In this document: piece by piece, positions 47,845 to 58,503 of the stretch | Layout: each line of letters opens with the position of its first letter | Position numbering within the stretch: position 1 is the first letter of the stretch | Assembly: GCA_001592805.2 (NCBI GenBank) | Contig: CP051140.1 | Location: 1 to 64,000 of the forward strand | DNA: 64,000 bases | Origin: Peltaster fructicola | Taxonomy: Eukaryota > Ascomycota > Dothideomycetes | Direction: 5' to 3' | The notes under the pieces: generated by a model | Databases searched by the model: none | Seen by the model: the letters and a program-made list of their open reading frames with translations, nothing else | What the model was told of the DNA's origin: nothing | Made by a program: the position numbers and the translations under genes

Positions 47845-49962
47845 TGCGAGCAGTTCGTGAGGATTTGAATATTTCCCTTCCGTCCGCGATAGCAGTGTAA
47901 GATAATTTGATGTCTGGCCCGTTAGTATAGCGTGCCAATCATTCCTCCATTGGGACGACAATAAGCTAAACTTCAAGCTTATGCGTGTGAAGCAATCAGG
48001 GTCGAGAGATGACCTGCTGGTCGCAGAGCCAAGAGACTAGTCGATGAACGATCTGCGTAGTAGATCCCCAGGCTGGATACCCTGACGTGATGGACCAGAG
48101 CTGCTTATAGAGCCGGAAAGACACCCTTCCGATCTACTGTCTTAGCAGTGAACCAGTTCAATCGACTAGAACGAATTGTCAGACCACATGTCCGTGGTAT
48201 GACGATGATTTGGCGCTATCGAGCGGATGCGTGAGTGTCCGGATGGCACGGTGAGTACCTCTAGTATTGTTGCTTCTCGTCTCGCAGGCGATGTCTCGTA
48301 GCGACATCTCATCTGAGTTGCAGCACGAAGAAGTCGGCACGCTGCGGAAATGAGAAGGCAGTATTGTGAATCATTGCAGCGACGTGCCGTCCTATGGTAT
48401 TGTCAATCACCAGAGATATGTGTGGTTTCGGAGTGTTGTCATTCATCAGAGCGATGGTCCGTATGGTAGTACTGTCACTCATCAGGATGATGAGTCGTCT
48501 TGCAATGCTGTCACTCATCAGGGTGATAGCTCGTCTGGCAGTGCTGTGAAACGTCAGAGTGATAGCCCGTCTTGTGTATGTAGATCGCTCGAAATACAAT
48601 GCACAAGCAGACCAGTGGCGTCGAAGGCCGGTTTGCAATGTCAGGAAAACCCCTTGCGTGGGCATGGGCGGATGCAGGGCAAGATACTAGCAAGCAGTGC
48701 TGGCTTTCTCACTTTAGACATCTCCGATTGAGGCTAGGCTGCTACCAAACCTTTGATGTGTCATTCCTCGGATAACAAGCAGCCGGAGGATGAGAGATGT
48801 GTCAGAGGCGCTTCCTGCGAGGCAGTGTTGATGTCATTCTCAAGGAAAACCACTGTACTCCTCAGTGGCGTTTGTAAGAACTCTGAGCGAATCTGCTCAT
48901 CATTAGCAAGAAAAGTAATGAGCTCGCTCCCAGACAATGATGTGTGGGAGAAGAACATGACAGCAGCACTCGGGCAGCTTTCCCTGTAGCTATGCTCGTG
49001 TCCTGTTCGTTTAGCAGCAGCAAACGTCTGTCTACAATGGCATTGACGGAAACCATACTCGTGACGTTCGTCGCTATGATTGTGTTCGAGTCGTTGACCA
49101 GCACCGTGCTAGCTGCAAGTGACATCGGTCGATGACAAGGCTGACGCAGAAGCTGCTTGTCTATGCTCTCCAGCTCAATCCTCAGAACAATTGTCAAGAT
49201 GTTCTTGATCCGTCTCATGCAGAGCTCAAGCAGTCACTCGATGTCTTCTGTGATGCGTACAACCATACGTTGGTCAGGTATGTCCTGCAGTAAGGCTCGT
49301 GTGCCACACACTGCTCATCATGCCTTGTCTTTGGAACAGTATGCACTGTGAGGAACAGGCACTTGACCACTGCCATACCTTTGATAAACCCTGCGGCCAC
49401 ACGTCTAAGAGCTGTGGTTATCGGATTGTACTCTAGCCACGTCGCGCTGCTATCGTATGTATGCGTCCAGCTCTTTCAACACGCCGCCAGGGGAGGTGAG
49501 CAGTGTGGTCAAGGTGGAGGGATCAGCACAAGCTACCCAAGGGCCTTGATCTTCGGAGGACCTATCATAGCTGAGGTAGAGACCGGCTCATGGCATGTAG
49601 ACGTAGCAATCGCTGTAGCATAGCAATGCATGCTGGATGCGTCAGTCGTTATGTTGGACCAGCAGAAAGCTGATTCTGTCGAACACAGTGTTAGAGCGGC
49701 AGGACTTCGTTGGCGTGTCGCAGCAGGCGCGAAGTGACGTCGGAGCTGCTATCGGGGCGTACGAAGGTACATGATATCACACGGAGTGAGGCGCGCGATG
49801 CTTGGTGTATCTTGTATATATTGAAACAAGAGAGAGTTGTAGATCGCTGTAGAACAGCGGTGGCTGAAGCTCGATGTGGCGCAGTCAGCGGCCTCCAACA
49901 GCAATGAATACATTGATCAACAGCAACAACGCAGTCATGTCTCTCTCAATGCATCCTCAACC
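47845..49962. other. Intergenic with a minisatellite; no gene seen
   Basis: About 2 kb between two divergent genes. Apart from the 36-bp minisatellite (separate entry), open frames are short and unsupported. The right end holds the promoter of the large Zn2Cys6 gene. Confidence 0.5.
48351..48583. repeat. 36-bp minisatellite, about 6.5 copies
   Basis: Units start at 48351, 48387, 48423, 48459, 48495, 48531 and (partial) 48567. The consensus is TCGTCTGGCAGTGCTGTCAC then TCATCAGGGTGATAGC. Unit length is exactly 36 bp with no length changes, while bases vary by 10-35% between units. On the minus strand it stays open through the array as a 12-residue repeat (ARRAITLMSDSI-like), and it is also open on the plus strand. 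Confidence 0.88.
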
Positions 49963-52024
49963 ATGTCTGAAGGTCGAACGACGACAGGTACGACTGCTGC
50001 TAGACGAGACGTAGCGTGAGTAGTGACACAACATGTGTAGCAACACTCACACTGTCTAGATGCCTCCGCTGCAGACGCCAGCGTGTGTACTGCACCAAGA
50101 CGAAGCCAAAGTGCGATTCTTGTAGGAAAGGTCGCCACGACTGCGAGTACAGCGATGGGAGAAGGATAAGCGTACTCGCAAGGTGTGTCTCGTGTTCCTC
50201 CACTGTCAGCAATGGCTAATTCGCTCCAGCTATGTCGAAACACTCAAGGCACGACTGGCAGACTACGAGTGTTTGTGCAATAACCTTACCCGCCTGACCT
50301 CAATTGACTATCACAGCTCGCTTCCTCTCGCTAGAAGCACAGGATGAGCTCCTCGACTCAACTCCGGTATTAACAACATGGTCATTGGGTCAAGAGGGAC
50401 ACCAGAGTACCTCGGAGTGAGCTCTCCTACAGTCGCTGTCCGCCAGCTCAGCATCGCTGGTCATATGGATGTCAACAGAGAGGTACCTTCATACAACGAG
50501 GATGCTCTACGTCGCCGCATCTCTGTCACAAACCATGCATTCCTCCCGCCGTACACTGTCGCTATGAAGTACTTCCAAGCACAGCACTGCATGATTGGCA
50601 TGATATTCAACTTCGTCAGCGAGGAGGAGTTCGAGCGTCACCTCAGAGAATGTCTCCTTCAGCTACCTGACATCAACGACGCAGAAGCTTGCCTGAAGTA
50701 CTGTCAAGTTCTCATGGTCATGGCATTTGGTCAGATGTACGCTGTCAACATCTACTACAACGCAGACGGTCCTCCTGGATTCGCCTACTTTGCCCAAGCT
50801 CTTCAGTATCTGCCAGACATACACACAAACCCATCAGTCCTCTTCTGTGGAGTCCTGTCTCTCATCGGCTACTTCATGCAGAATCTAATCCGGCGAGATG
50901 CTGCCTTCATGTACCTTGGCCTCGCCCAGCGCATGGCACTGTCCCTAGCACTGCATGAAGAAGTCTCAATACCTGGCTTCGACGAAACTTTGAAGGAACA
51001 ACGCCGGCGAACATGGTGGTCTATCTACAGCATCGACCGCATCTTCTGCATCAAGTATGGCAACCCCGTCACCATGCACGACGAAGACATCTCAGTTGCG
51101 CTGCCCAACCGCCTTCCTCACGAGCCAGAATACTGCTCAGCCGTCGTACTCCGCCATTACACCATGCTTTCGCAGATTCTCAGTCAGATCATGGACCGCA
51201 TCTACAGAAAGACTGCGAAGAATGGCGGTCAGCTCATGGCTGCTGTGCAGGATATCATGCGAGCGCTCATCAAGTGGGAACAAGAACTCCCTTCCGAACT
51301 GCGAATGACATCTACAGAGATTCATCGCAGAGAGGCTGTGTCAACATATCTGCACTACTATCAGTGCATTTCGATGACAGCACGACCACTACTCTTCTGG
51401 GTGGTTGAGAAGCGCCTACAAGAGGGGACTACCGAAGACTGGCGAGCTGGTCTGCCTCAAGCCACGACTGGTATCATAGAGATGTGTATCAACGCTGCCA
51501 AAGATACCATCGCTATCATGAACGCTGCCGCAGACAAGGATCTTGTCACTGTCTTTGGCTACATGGATGGTGAGCATTGCTTCTGTGCTGCGCTAGTCAT
51601 GGTGGTTGTCAACATCGCTCTCCCATACAATGAGAAGAATGCACAATCTATGGAAGCTGGCCTGGCCTTGCTCGAGTCGCTGGCATCGAAGGGTAACCAT
51701 CATCTTGATGCTCGACATCAGATGTTGCTACAGCTGCTGCACCGTGGTCAATTGAGGTCAGAAGGGGATATTGTGCCTGATTACAACGAGCCAGACTTCA
51801 TGCCAACACTGCATCAGCATGCGCTAGATGGTGTCTTCCCTCCTGAAGCAACGACGGACCTTGATCTGCTGAACTTCAAGGCTGCATACTCGAGGTCAGA
51901 CATGAACATTGAGTCGGACCTGCAACATATGAGCAATTTCCCAGGCAGTCTTTCATGGCAGGAGATAGAGCAGCCCTCTCACGATCTAGGCGAGACTGAT
52001 GGTCTTATATACCAACTACAATGA
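49963..52024 (+). CDS. Zn(II)2Cys6 transcription factor with fungal-specific regulatory domain
   Basis: Proposed exons: 49963-50015, 50060-50182, 50230-50270 and 50349-52024, giving 630 residues. Introns 1 and 2 (44 and 47 nt; GTGAGT..CTAG and GTGTGT..CCAG) are clear because they restore the zinc cluster: cysteines 19, 22, 29, 36, 39 and 46 in ACLRCRRQRVYC..CDSCRKGRHDC. They are followed by the usual linker helix SYVETLKARLADYE. Intron 3 (50271-50348, GTTTGT..TGAG) is needed to avoid an in-frame stop and enter the long frame, but its exact ends are uncertain. The long exon holds the fungal_trans regulatory domain (YLGLAQRMALSLALHEEV; RRRTWWSIYSIDRIFCIKYG, around residues 250-320). Nuclear; targets unknown. 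It ends 184 bp from the converging basic hypothetical gene. Confidence 0.88.
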
Positions 52025-52208
52025 AGCAACGAACATTCGATCATGAGGAGAGTGTCATGAAGTGTCAGCTAGCTGTTCTGTCTGATTGCTACTGCGGTGC
52101 TGATCGTGTGCTGGGTCAACAGCCCTATTGCGATCTGCAATCGTCTTGCTTGATGAGTTCTCAAAGCGCTGTATGTTGCAAGACCTCTTTTCACGCTGAA
52201 GAGCTGAA

Positions 52209-52853
52209 TCACTTCTTGCGGCTCTTGACGACAGGCTTATCGTGGAGCATACGGACTTCGCCGTTTCGCTCTAGCATTACTGAGTAATGCCGCGAACCAT
52301 CCTCCTCCACATACTGACCAGGAATCCCAGTACTCAGGATGGTCCCTGTCTTCGTACCACGACCCCTGACCTCCTTTAGGTGGAATCGACCTCCGTAGTC
52401 CTTGGATCCGTCGATTACAGTATCATTGGACTCTATACTTGCACTATCGTCGACGTAGTCAGGATCGCTTGAGTGGTCACCATCAGGTATACTATCCGAT
52501 CCATATGCTGTGCGAGACTTGCGGCTCTTGACCTTGGCGCTGTCGTTGCTTTTCTTGGTCTTGGTCACTTTGACGGACTTGGACCTTCTGATGCCGCTGA
52601 ACTTCTGTGAAGGCTTTAAGGCGGCTGCTGCGGTGGAGTGATTTCCTTGGGCGTGGACAGTGTCCGTGGTCTGTTCACACTTCTGCTTGAGTTCGTTCTC
52701 GACCTTGAATTCGGCCTTGATCTTGCGACCGACGGATCTGGCGTGCGAGCTTGTGGCCTTGGAGGCTTGCTTCTTTGGAACTGTACTCTGAGCAGCATGC
52801 TTTCGCTTCGCACCCTGCTTCTTGCTTGCGTGTTGGTTCTTGGCAGCGGCCAT
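52209..52853 (-). CDS. Basic hypothetical protein, probably nuclear
   Basis: 214 residues, single exon, preceded by a typical A/C-rich leader. Residues 1-60 are Lys/Ala/Gln-rich (KKQGAKRKHAAQSTVPKKQA), then come low-complexity Lys/Ser stretches and an acidic patch (about residues 120-148). The C-terminus is more ordered: DYGGRFHLKEVRGRGTKTG and GQYVEEDGSRHYSVMLERNG. The C-terminal 55 residues look like a small beta-rich unit. Basic low-complexity plus acidic patches suggest a nucleic-acid or chromatin-associated protein, but I recognise no family. Confidence 0.7.
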   Translation of the reverse strand: MAAAKNQHASKKQGAKRKHAAQSTVPKKQASKATSSHARSVGRKIKAEFKVENELKQKCEQTTDTVHAQGNHSTAAAALKPSQKFSGIRRSKSVKVTKTKKSNDSAKVKSRKSRTAYGSDSIPDGDHSSDPDYVDDSASIESNDTVIDGSKDYGGRFHLKEVRGRGTKTGTILSTGIPGQYVEEDGSRHYSVMLERNGEVRMLHDKPVVKSRKK

Positions 52854-54394
52854 AGTGAAATGAGTTATGATTAGGATGTGTTAAGGAAGTTGTGGACAGT
52901 AGAAGCAAAGTCGATGAAAGTGTGAGTGAAGTTGTCGTGAGGGGCGACTTTCATATCGTGGTGGTGGTGATCCGTGCAGCGCCTATGCCGGTGCAGCTGA
53001 CGGCCCTGCAGACGTGAAGGTCGAAGTGAAGTTCAGGCTTCCTCGTCGAAGCATCTCAACAGCTATTCTGGCATATGGAGACTTCTGAAAACCTACTCTA
53101 GAGCAAGTCGGTACGATGGTGCGGCCGTGAAACCTTTTGGATTCCCATGGAACCCAAGCATGATCAAAGTCGTAGGCATTGCGTTGTACCCAAGGCCTTA
53201 CATCTGATGAACCTCGTGTTGACGCTTTGTGGCGGCTGTAGGATCTGTACTCATGGCGCGACAGCACGATCAAATGTGTCTCACCGGTACAGATGAGGAG
53301 AGAACGACCAAAGCAGAGATTGACAGCAATTGTAGTGGCCGTGGTTGAAGCCTGGGTCGAGGCCAAAACAGCACTGACTTGGATATAACTTCTGTCTCCG
53401 GACAGCGATAGGCTCGGTCTATTGTCGGTAAGAAGCCACACGCTAGAACAAGAGGCAGAAATGCGATTGCAAGTGTCGCTCTCACTTGAGCGTCAAGATC
53501 CGCACGACTTTGGAAGGCACGCGAAGTCTTATTCTATCTGTAAGCGTTAGCAGCTGTCAAGAAGTGTATTGACTCACAATTCAAAACGTGTTACGACCTA
53601 GCATAGCAACACGCAGAGCAGCAACATCAAAGGCTCCTGCAATGCTCCACATAAGACACACCGTCCAAGAAGAGCAGAAGATGACCTCTGTGGCATCCGA
53701 GTAACCCTGAAGTATAGTGTATATTGCAAGGCCATCTTCATGCACACAGGACTACGGTGACCAATAGCGCATGATCCTCCTGTTCATTGCCTTCTTGTCT
53801 GGTTGATAGCCGGGTTCAGCACAACGAAGACAGGTGTTCGGTGTATGACCAGGTCTCGGACGGTGCAGCGTCATCTTGACAATTACATTGGATCGTGTCT
53901 GGCGGCACACTGGTTGTGAACGGCATGCAAAGGTGTGCTGTTGAACTCAGAGCCGATGGGTGGACAGAGCAGATGCTGTCCAACCTGCATTGCTTGATCA
54001 GCATGGAGGATACTAGCCTTTGATCGTATGATTGTGCTTCCAGGCGACTCGATAGCTGCGCATTGTCAATTTGATTAGCAGCATGCGGACAGGAATGCAG
54101 TATGGTGCATCGTATAGATCCATCGACTGTCGGCATCGAAGGCAACGCAGAGCGCGATTGCTCCAGATCTTCATGGACTCATCATCTGATGGCCACAGCA
54201 ACCGCAGCATCAGAACGCGATAGCTGCCTGCACAAATCAATGGCATAGCATGTAGGAAGAAGAGATGAAGTCGGGAGTCTATGCGGCTAATTTGCAACCC
54301 CAGATTGAGCCGCGGTCGCCCAAAAGCTTATTCTGCGGCGTGCATCCTATTTGAGCTCCTCGTTGTCCTTCCCACTCTCCTGGCCATCGCGACA
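52854..54394. other. Intergenic, no gene seen
   Basis: About 1.5 kb between two divergent genes. A minus-strand 152-codon frame at 52983-53441 lacks a domain and has alternative frames open beside it; not called. The last 60 bases are the pyrimidine-rich leader of the acyltransferase gene. Confidence 0.5.
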
Positions 54395-56008
54395 ATGTCG
54401 CAACACCATGGCAACGAGCCTGGCAACAGCGAGATCGAAGCGCTGTTGATGGACGACCTCACGGTGAAAGAATCAACATTAGAAGCAGCGTACAAGCAGG
54501 ATCCTCCCTCAGCGATACAAAGAGCCCAGCGAGTCTTCATCAAGCTCTTCCAAGTTGCAACTCGATCTTTACGCTCCTCACCTCCTCGATCTACAACGAG
54601 CGCACAGTCTGCGGCGAAGTCATCCAGCCTCATATGCACGATCTTTAACTACCCACCAGCAGACTTCCAATGCAGACCGACAGGATGGCTCGATGGCCTT
54701 CGAGGTCTAGCAGCGCTCGAGGTCTACATCTTCCACTATATGGACCATTGGCTGGACAGATCATTAGCATACGGTGAAGGACGGTTTCGCGATCCAGCAA
54801 TCTACAGACTGCCATTCATTCGAACACTCTATGCCAGCGGTGACACAGCCGTCTGCGTCTTCTTTGCGATCTCAGGCTACGTTCTCACCCACCGCATGCT
54901 TGGTCTCATTCGCCAACGACGGACCGAAGAGCTTCACGCTTCGCTGTCCTCAGCTGTCTTTCGTCGAGGTATTCGTCTTTACATGCCTGTCATGATACAA
55001 GGCTTCACTCTCATGCTTGTCGGCCATCTTTTCAACTTCCCCAAGCCAGGCGGCTGGCAGAATGAGCCCTCGCTACTCCTTGAGACCAAGAGATGGGTTG
55101 TGAGGTTGATATGGCAGTGGTTGCCTCTTCGATATCCAGATCGATGGAATGAGTTGTTGAACATGTACGATGGAGGAATCTCATGGACAATCCCGCTGGA
55201 GTATCATGGCTCCTTGATCGTATACCTTGCACTACTCTTGTTCTCACGAACTCGCAGTATCCGTGTACGACAAGTCATCATCGCTGGCTTGATCGTTCTC
55301 AGCTTCCTCAAGGACGACTGGATTGGTGGGCAGTTTCTCCTTGGCATGGCATTCGCAGACTATCAGCTGGAGAAGAAGACGCACTCTCAGAACAGCGAGA
55401 AGGTTCGGAAGATCTTCTTCTTCGTAGTCTTCCTCTTCGGATTCTACCTTGCTGGACTGCCAGGAGGACATTACGTTGATGAACAGCAGAAGTTCAGACT
55501 TTGGTCTCGACCAGGATACGACTGGATCACACAACCTCTCGCCGCCATCGGCATGTATGCAGATCGACAAGCAGATCGTTACATCGAGTGCCTTGCAGGC
55601 ATTTGCATTGTCGTCGGCCTGGGCGAGACTGATCGTCTGAAGAGAATGCTAGAGACACGCTTCATACAGTATCTCGGCAAGATCTCATTCGGTCTATACT
55701 TGTGTCACATCTGGATGCATGAGTTCATCCTCCCTCTGGATAACTTCTGGCTTGGATTCATGCACATCGACTACACTGTCAGTCCGCATTTGAGATCGCC
55801 GAGCCTCAATTACTTCCTGGCATATATCATGATGATGACCTTTGCGACGACCTGCAACTTCATTGTTGCTGGCTTGTTTGAGCGATACATCGATGCCCCG
55901 TCAGTGCAGACGGGCAAGAACTTCGAAAAATGGTGCTTATCATTCGGAAAGGATGATAATGATGTCGAAGAGGCTCGACCGGCGCAGGCCAACGGTCATC
56001 CTACATGA
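54395..56008 (+). CDS. Acyltransferase-3 family membrane protein
   Basis: A single exon of 537 residues. After a polar N-terminus of about 95 residues the acyltransferase-3 fold begins: WLDGLRGLAALEVYIFHYMD carries the family RxxAxxxVxxxH-like motif with the catalytic-type histidine. Then come FFAISGYVLTHRML, RRGIRLYMPVMIQG, SWTIPLEYHGSLIVYLAL and about ten hydrophobic segments to ERYIDAPSVQ. Such proteins O-acylate carbohydrates or small molecules in membranes. The substrate is not predictable; many fungal members sit in accessory or secondary-metabolite regions. The start at 54395 (MSQHHGNEP) is preferred to an in-frame upstream codon at 54281, whose 38 extra residues include an odd hydrophobic segment and whose DNA looks like a pyrimidine-rich leader. 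Converges on the monooxygenase gene. Confidence 0.92.
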   Translation: MSQHHGNEPGNSEIEALLMDDLTVKESTLEAAYKQDPPSAIQRAQRVFIKLFQVATRSLRSSPPRSTTSAQSAAKSSSLICTIFNYPPADFQCRPTGWLDGLRGLAALEVYIFHYMDHWLDRSLAYGEGRFRDPAIYRLPFIRTLYASGDTAVCVFFAISGYVLTHRMLGLIRQRRTEELHASLSSAVFRRGIRLYMPVMIQGFTLMLVGHLFNFPKPGGWQNEPSLLLETKRWVVRLIWQWLPLRYPDRWNELLNMYDGGISWTIPLEYHGSLIVYLALLLFSRTRSIRVRQVIIAGLIVLSFLKDDWIGGQFLLGMAFADYQLEKKTHSQNSEKVRKIFFFVVFLFGFYLAGLPGGHYVDEQQKFRLWSRPGYDWITQPLAAIGMYADRQADRYIECLAGICIVVGLGETDRLKRMLETRFIQYLGKISFGLYLCHIWMHEFILPLDNFWLGFMHIDYTVSPHLRSPSLNYFLAYIMMMTFATTCNFIVAGLFERYIDAPSVQTGKNFEKWCLSFGKDDNDVEEARPAQANGHPT

Positions 56009-56630
56009 GGCGAACGAGGAGCATGCACTATTGACATCGAGCTCTTCACAAGTTCGAAGAGATCAGGCTGAGACAATCTCAATTGAATCATGCTCGCTAG
56101 CACATTGCCTTAGAGCAAGGAAGCTGCGTCGACTCGCATTTACCTCAGATGTGTCTACCAACGCACTACACAGGGAAAGTCTCGCCCAGCCAATGCTTCA
56201 CGCAGTCAAGGTTGGTCTATCAAGTGCTGATAGCCTGCAAGCAGTGTCAAGCAGTGATGGCAGACTATCGCACTCGGGCGATTGAGCTTCTAGCTTGACA
56301 TACGACCTTACTGCGGACTATTGAGATTCAGACATCGCAAAGAACTGTACTGTATAACTATGGCACATTGTACAACGCAAATGCGGCTCATCATGCAAGA
56401 ACCATAGCCATCTGGCTGGAGTGATCTTGTCAACGGCAATGCTGCTAGTAGCACGGATGTTATGACTATCTTCGAGTGTGCCTCCGGCGTCGCTGAGACC
56501 AACGCATAATGCCATTCTATAGCACGCACTATCATTGATACGATATCTATAAAGGTATATTGGAGAACACTCACTATCATCTGTTGACGGCTCACACGAC
56601 TCAAATGCTTGCAAGGCTAGGACAGCCTCT
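56009..56630. other. Convergent 3' region
   Basis: About 620 bp between converging genes. Open frames running out of the flanking genes are shadows or 3' untranslated sequence. Nothing else seen. Confidence 0.5.
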
Positions 56631-58006
56631 TCACTTCTTTGGCTTCTGGTAGCTCTCATCAAGGCTCCAACCATCCTGAAGCGTTCTGAAGCCAAAATCT
56701 TCAACAGGAACCTCACCAGCAGGTGGTCCAGCAAAGCCGGCCAACAAACTCTGCAAGTTCGAGACTGTAACCAACCACATGATGACCGACATAACCCATA
56801 ACGTCCACGCAGATTGAGGATACAAGATTCCAGGAGCACCAGGCACGAGCTTCTGGGCCTTTTCGACAGTCGGCCGCATCAGTGCTTCGTACGCGGCAAA
56901 TGCTGCAGTATGGTCGTGAGGATACCGGTACAGAGATCCGGCAAGGTTGTGAGCACCGGTCATGGCTAAGGTCGTGCCCATGCCAGAGATAGGTGATGCG
57001 CAGTATCTGTTGCTGTCAGCGTGGTCAACATTCATTGAGAGCACTCACCCTGCGTCGGCGAGAAGGACGACCCGACCTTTGCTCCAGGACGGCATCTGAA
57101 CCTGCGCAACAGGTGAATAGTAGAAGTCGTCTGCAGCATACATGGCCTTGATCAGCCTATCGCACTCCCAGCCTTCGCCTTCAAAGCATTCCTTCATCAG
57201 CGCCTTTGCTTGTCAACACCACCGAGCTCACGAGCTCCGGCTTCTTCGTAGCGTTTGTCCTCGGTCATGTATCCCATGAAGACGGTCGTGATCTTTGGGT
57301 CATGACTAGGCCTCACCATGATGCCTTTGCCGCCAGGAGCATGGAACCATCGTCGCCATTCACTATCGTTTCCACCTTTGGGCATACTGTAGAAGCCTCC
57401 GTACAGGCCAAGGTTATGGACACGCTCTTTCTCGCCTGCTTCGCCGAAGACCATCCGTCGAGTCCTGCTCTGTAATCCATCTGCACCCACGACCAGATCA
57501 TATCGTCGTTCCTCACCACTCTTTGCGAACCTCACCAGCACTTCTTGCCCTTGCTGATCAATAGATTCAAGGTAGTCGCCGAAGATGTACTCAATGCCAT
57601 GACCTCCCTTTTGCTTCACCTCCAGACTCAGCGTCTTACTTCGGTCGTAGAAGATCTGGCCAAGCTTGCCTCTGAGGATCTCGATATCGCTGGTACCTGT
57701 TTGTACGCTTCCTGTCTTGTCTGCTGCGAACTGACCCCATATGCGATCTTTGCTGTCGACCCATCGTGCGCCCTCTTCACCAGTCGTGTTCGATCGGATG
57801 GCAGTCTCGAGTCCTAGCTTGCGCATCAATGTGACGCCAGCGCCTCGTATGTCGATGTTCTGGCCTTGAGCTCGTAGGCAGTCTGCGCGCTCGACAATAG
57901 TGATACGAGGGAGCTGTTGTGCTGGTATGTCTTTGAGAAGAAGAAATGATGCCAGGACAGGTCCGGCAATGCCGCAGCCTACGATCAAGATGGATTGAGA
58001 AGTCAT
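56631..58006 (-). CDS. FAD-dependent monooxygenase (PHBH/TetX type), one-base frameshift
   Basis: The 5' exon begins MTSQSILIVGCGIAGPVLAS, a Rossmann FAD-binding GxGxxG at residues 10-15. It continues through RGAGVTLMRKLGLE and DLVVGADGLQSRTRR (the DG motif). A 42-nt intron (57007-57048, GTGAGT..ACAG) splits ...VVLLADAG from YCASPISGMGTTLAMTGAHN, the second FAD-binding motif (ADA where GDA is usual). The C-terminus has a hydrophobic segment (TLWVMSVIMWLVTV) and ends YQKPKK. The frame breaks at the A-run opposite 57205-57207: upstream it reads ..ELGGVDKQ, and downstream the true frame resumes KALMKECFEGEGWECDR; one more A would restore a 444-residue protein of normal length. So it is either a recent pseudogene or a sequencing homopolymer error. 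The product would hydroxylate an aromatic or polyketide-like substrate using NAD(P)H; substrate unknown. Confidence 0.88.
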
Positions 58007-58503
58007 GATGTTGGTGCTTGCTGAGGTTGGTGACTTGCGATGTGTTGAACATGGCAGAGCCAGGAAAACCTCAGCCTTTACATACCTGCTCTGAGACCCA
58101 CGTCATGGAAACCCTTCTACAACTCTCATAGGAGGCAGCGTATAGATGCAGCAGGAGTAGAGATCCTGAGAGGGTGGAAGGACGATCGAGAAGGGAAATC
58201 GAGAATACGAGCTCGGCCGCTCGTTTGGATTCTACCACCCGAGGAGGCTCCTCCGCTCGGGTGTTCCAGCACTCGAGCTCTTGACAGGAGATGCTCCTTG
58301 TGCGATGATCGGTGGAGAGATGCTGGCTGTCCAGTCAGACACCTACGCAAGCTTATCTGGAAGCAAAGATGAGGATCGAACTCGTCGTAAGACGGCATGG
58401 CCAAGCAGCAGCAACGCAACATTAGCGACTCATTCATGGCGGTGACGATATCGCGGGCTTTCTCAACTTGCAGGATCCTCAGCTCTTCAGTCATATCAGT
58501 ACA
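58007..58503. promoter_or_regulatory. Promoter of the monooxygenase gene
   Basis: The A/C-rich leader ACCTCAGCAAGCACCAACATC runs straight into the ATG, and TATGTAAA on the minus strand lies about 75 bases upstream. The left part is also the 3' flank of the dehydrogenase gene on the same strand. Confidence 0.45.

Noticed and set aside
48351-48583. CRISPR-like array
   Set aside because: Units are contiguous 36-bp tandem copies without unique spacers, in a eukaryotic chromosome.
54281-54394. Upstream in-frame extension of the acyltransferase
   Set aside because: The extra 38 residues are unlike the family and the DNA is pyrimidine-rich leader; start at 54395 preferred.
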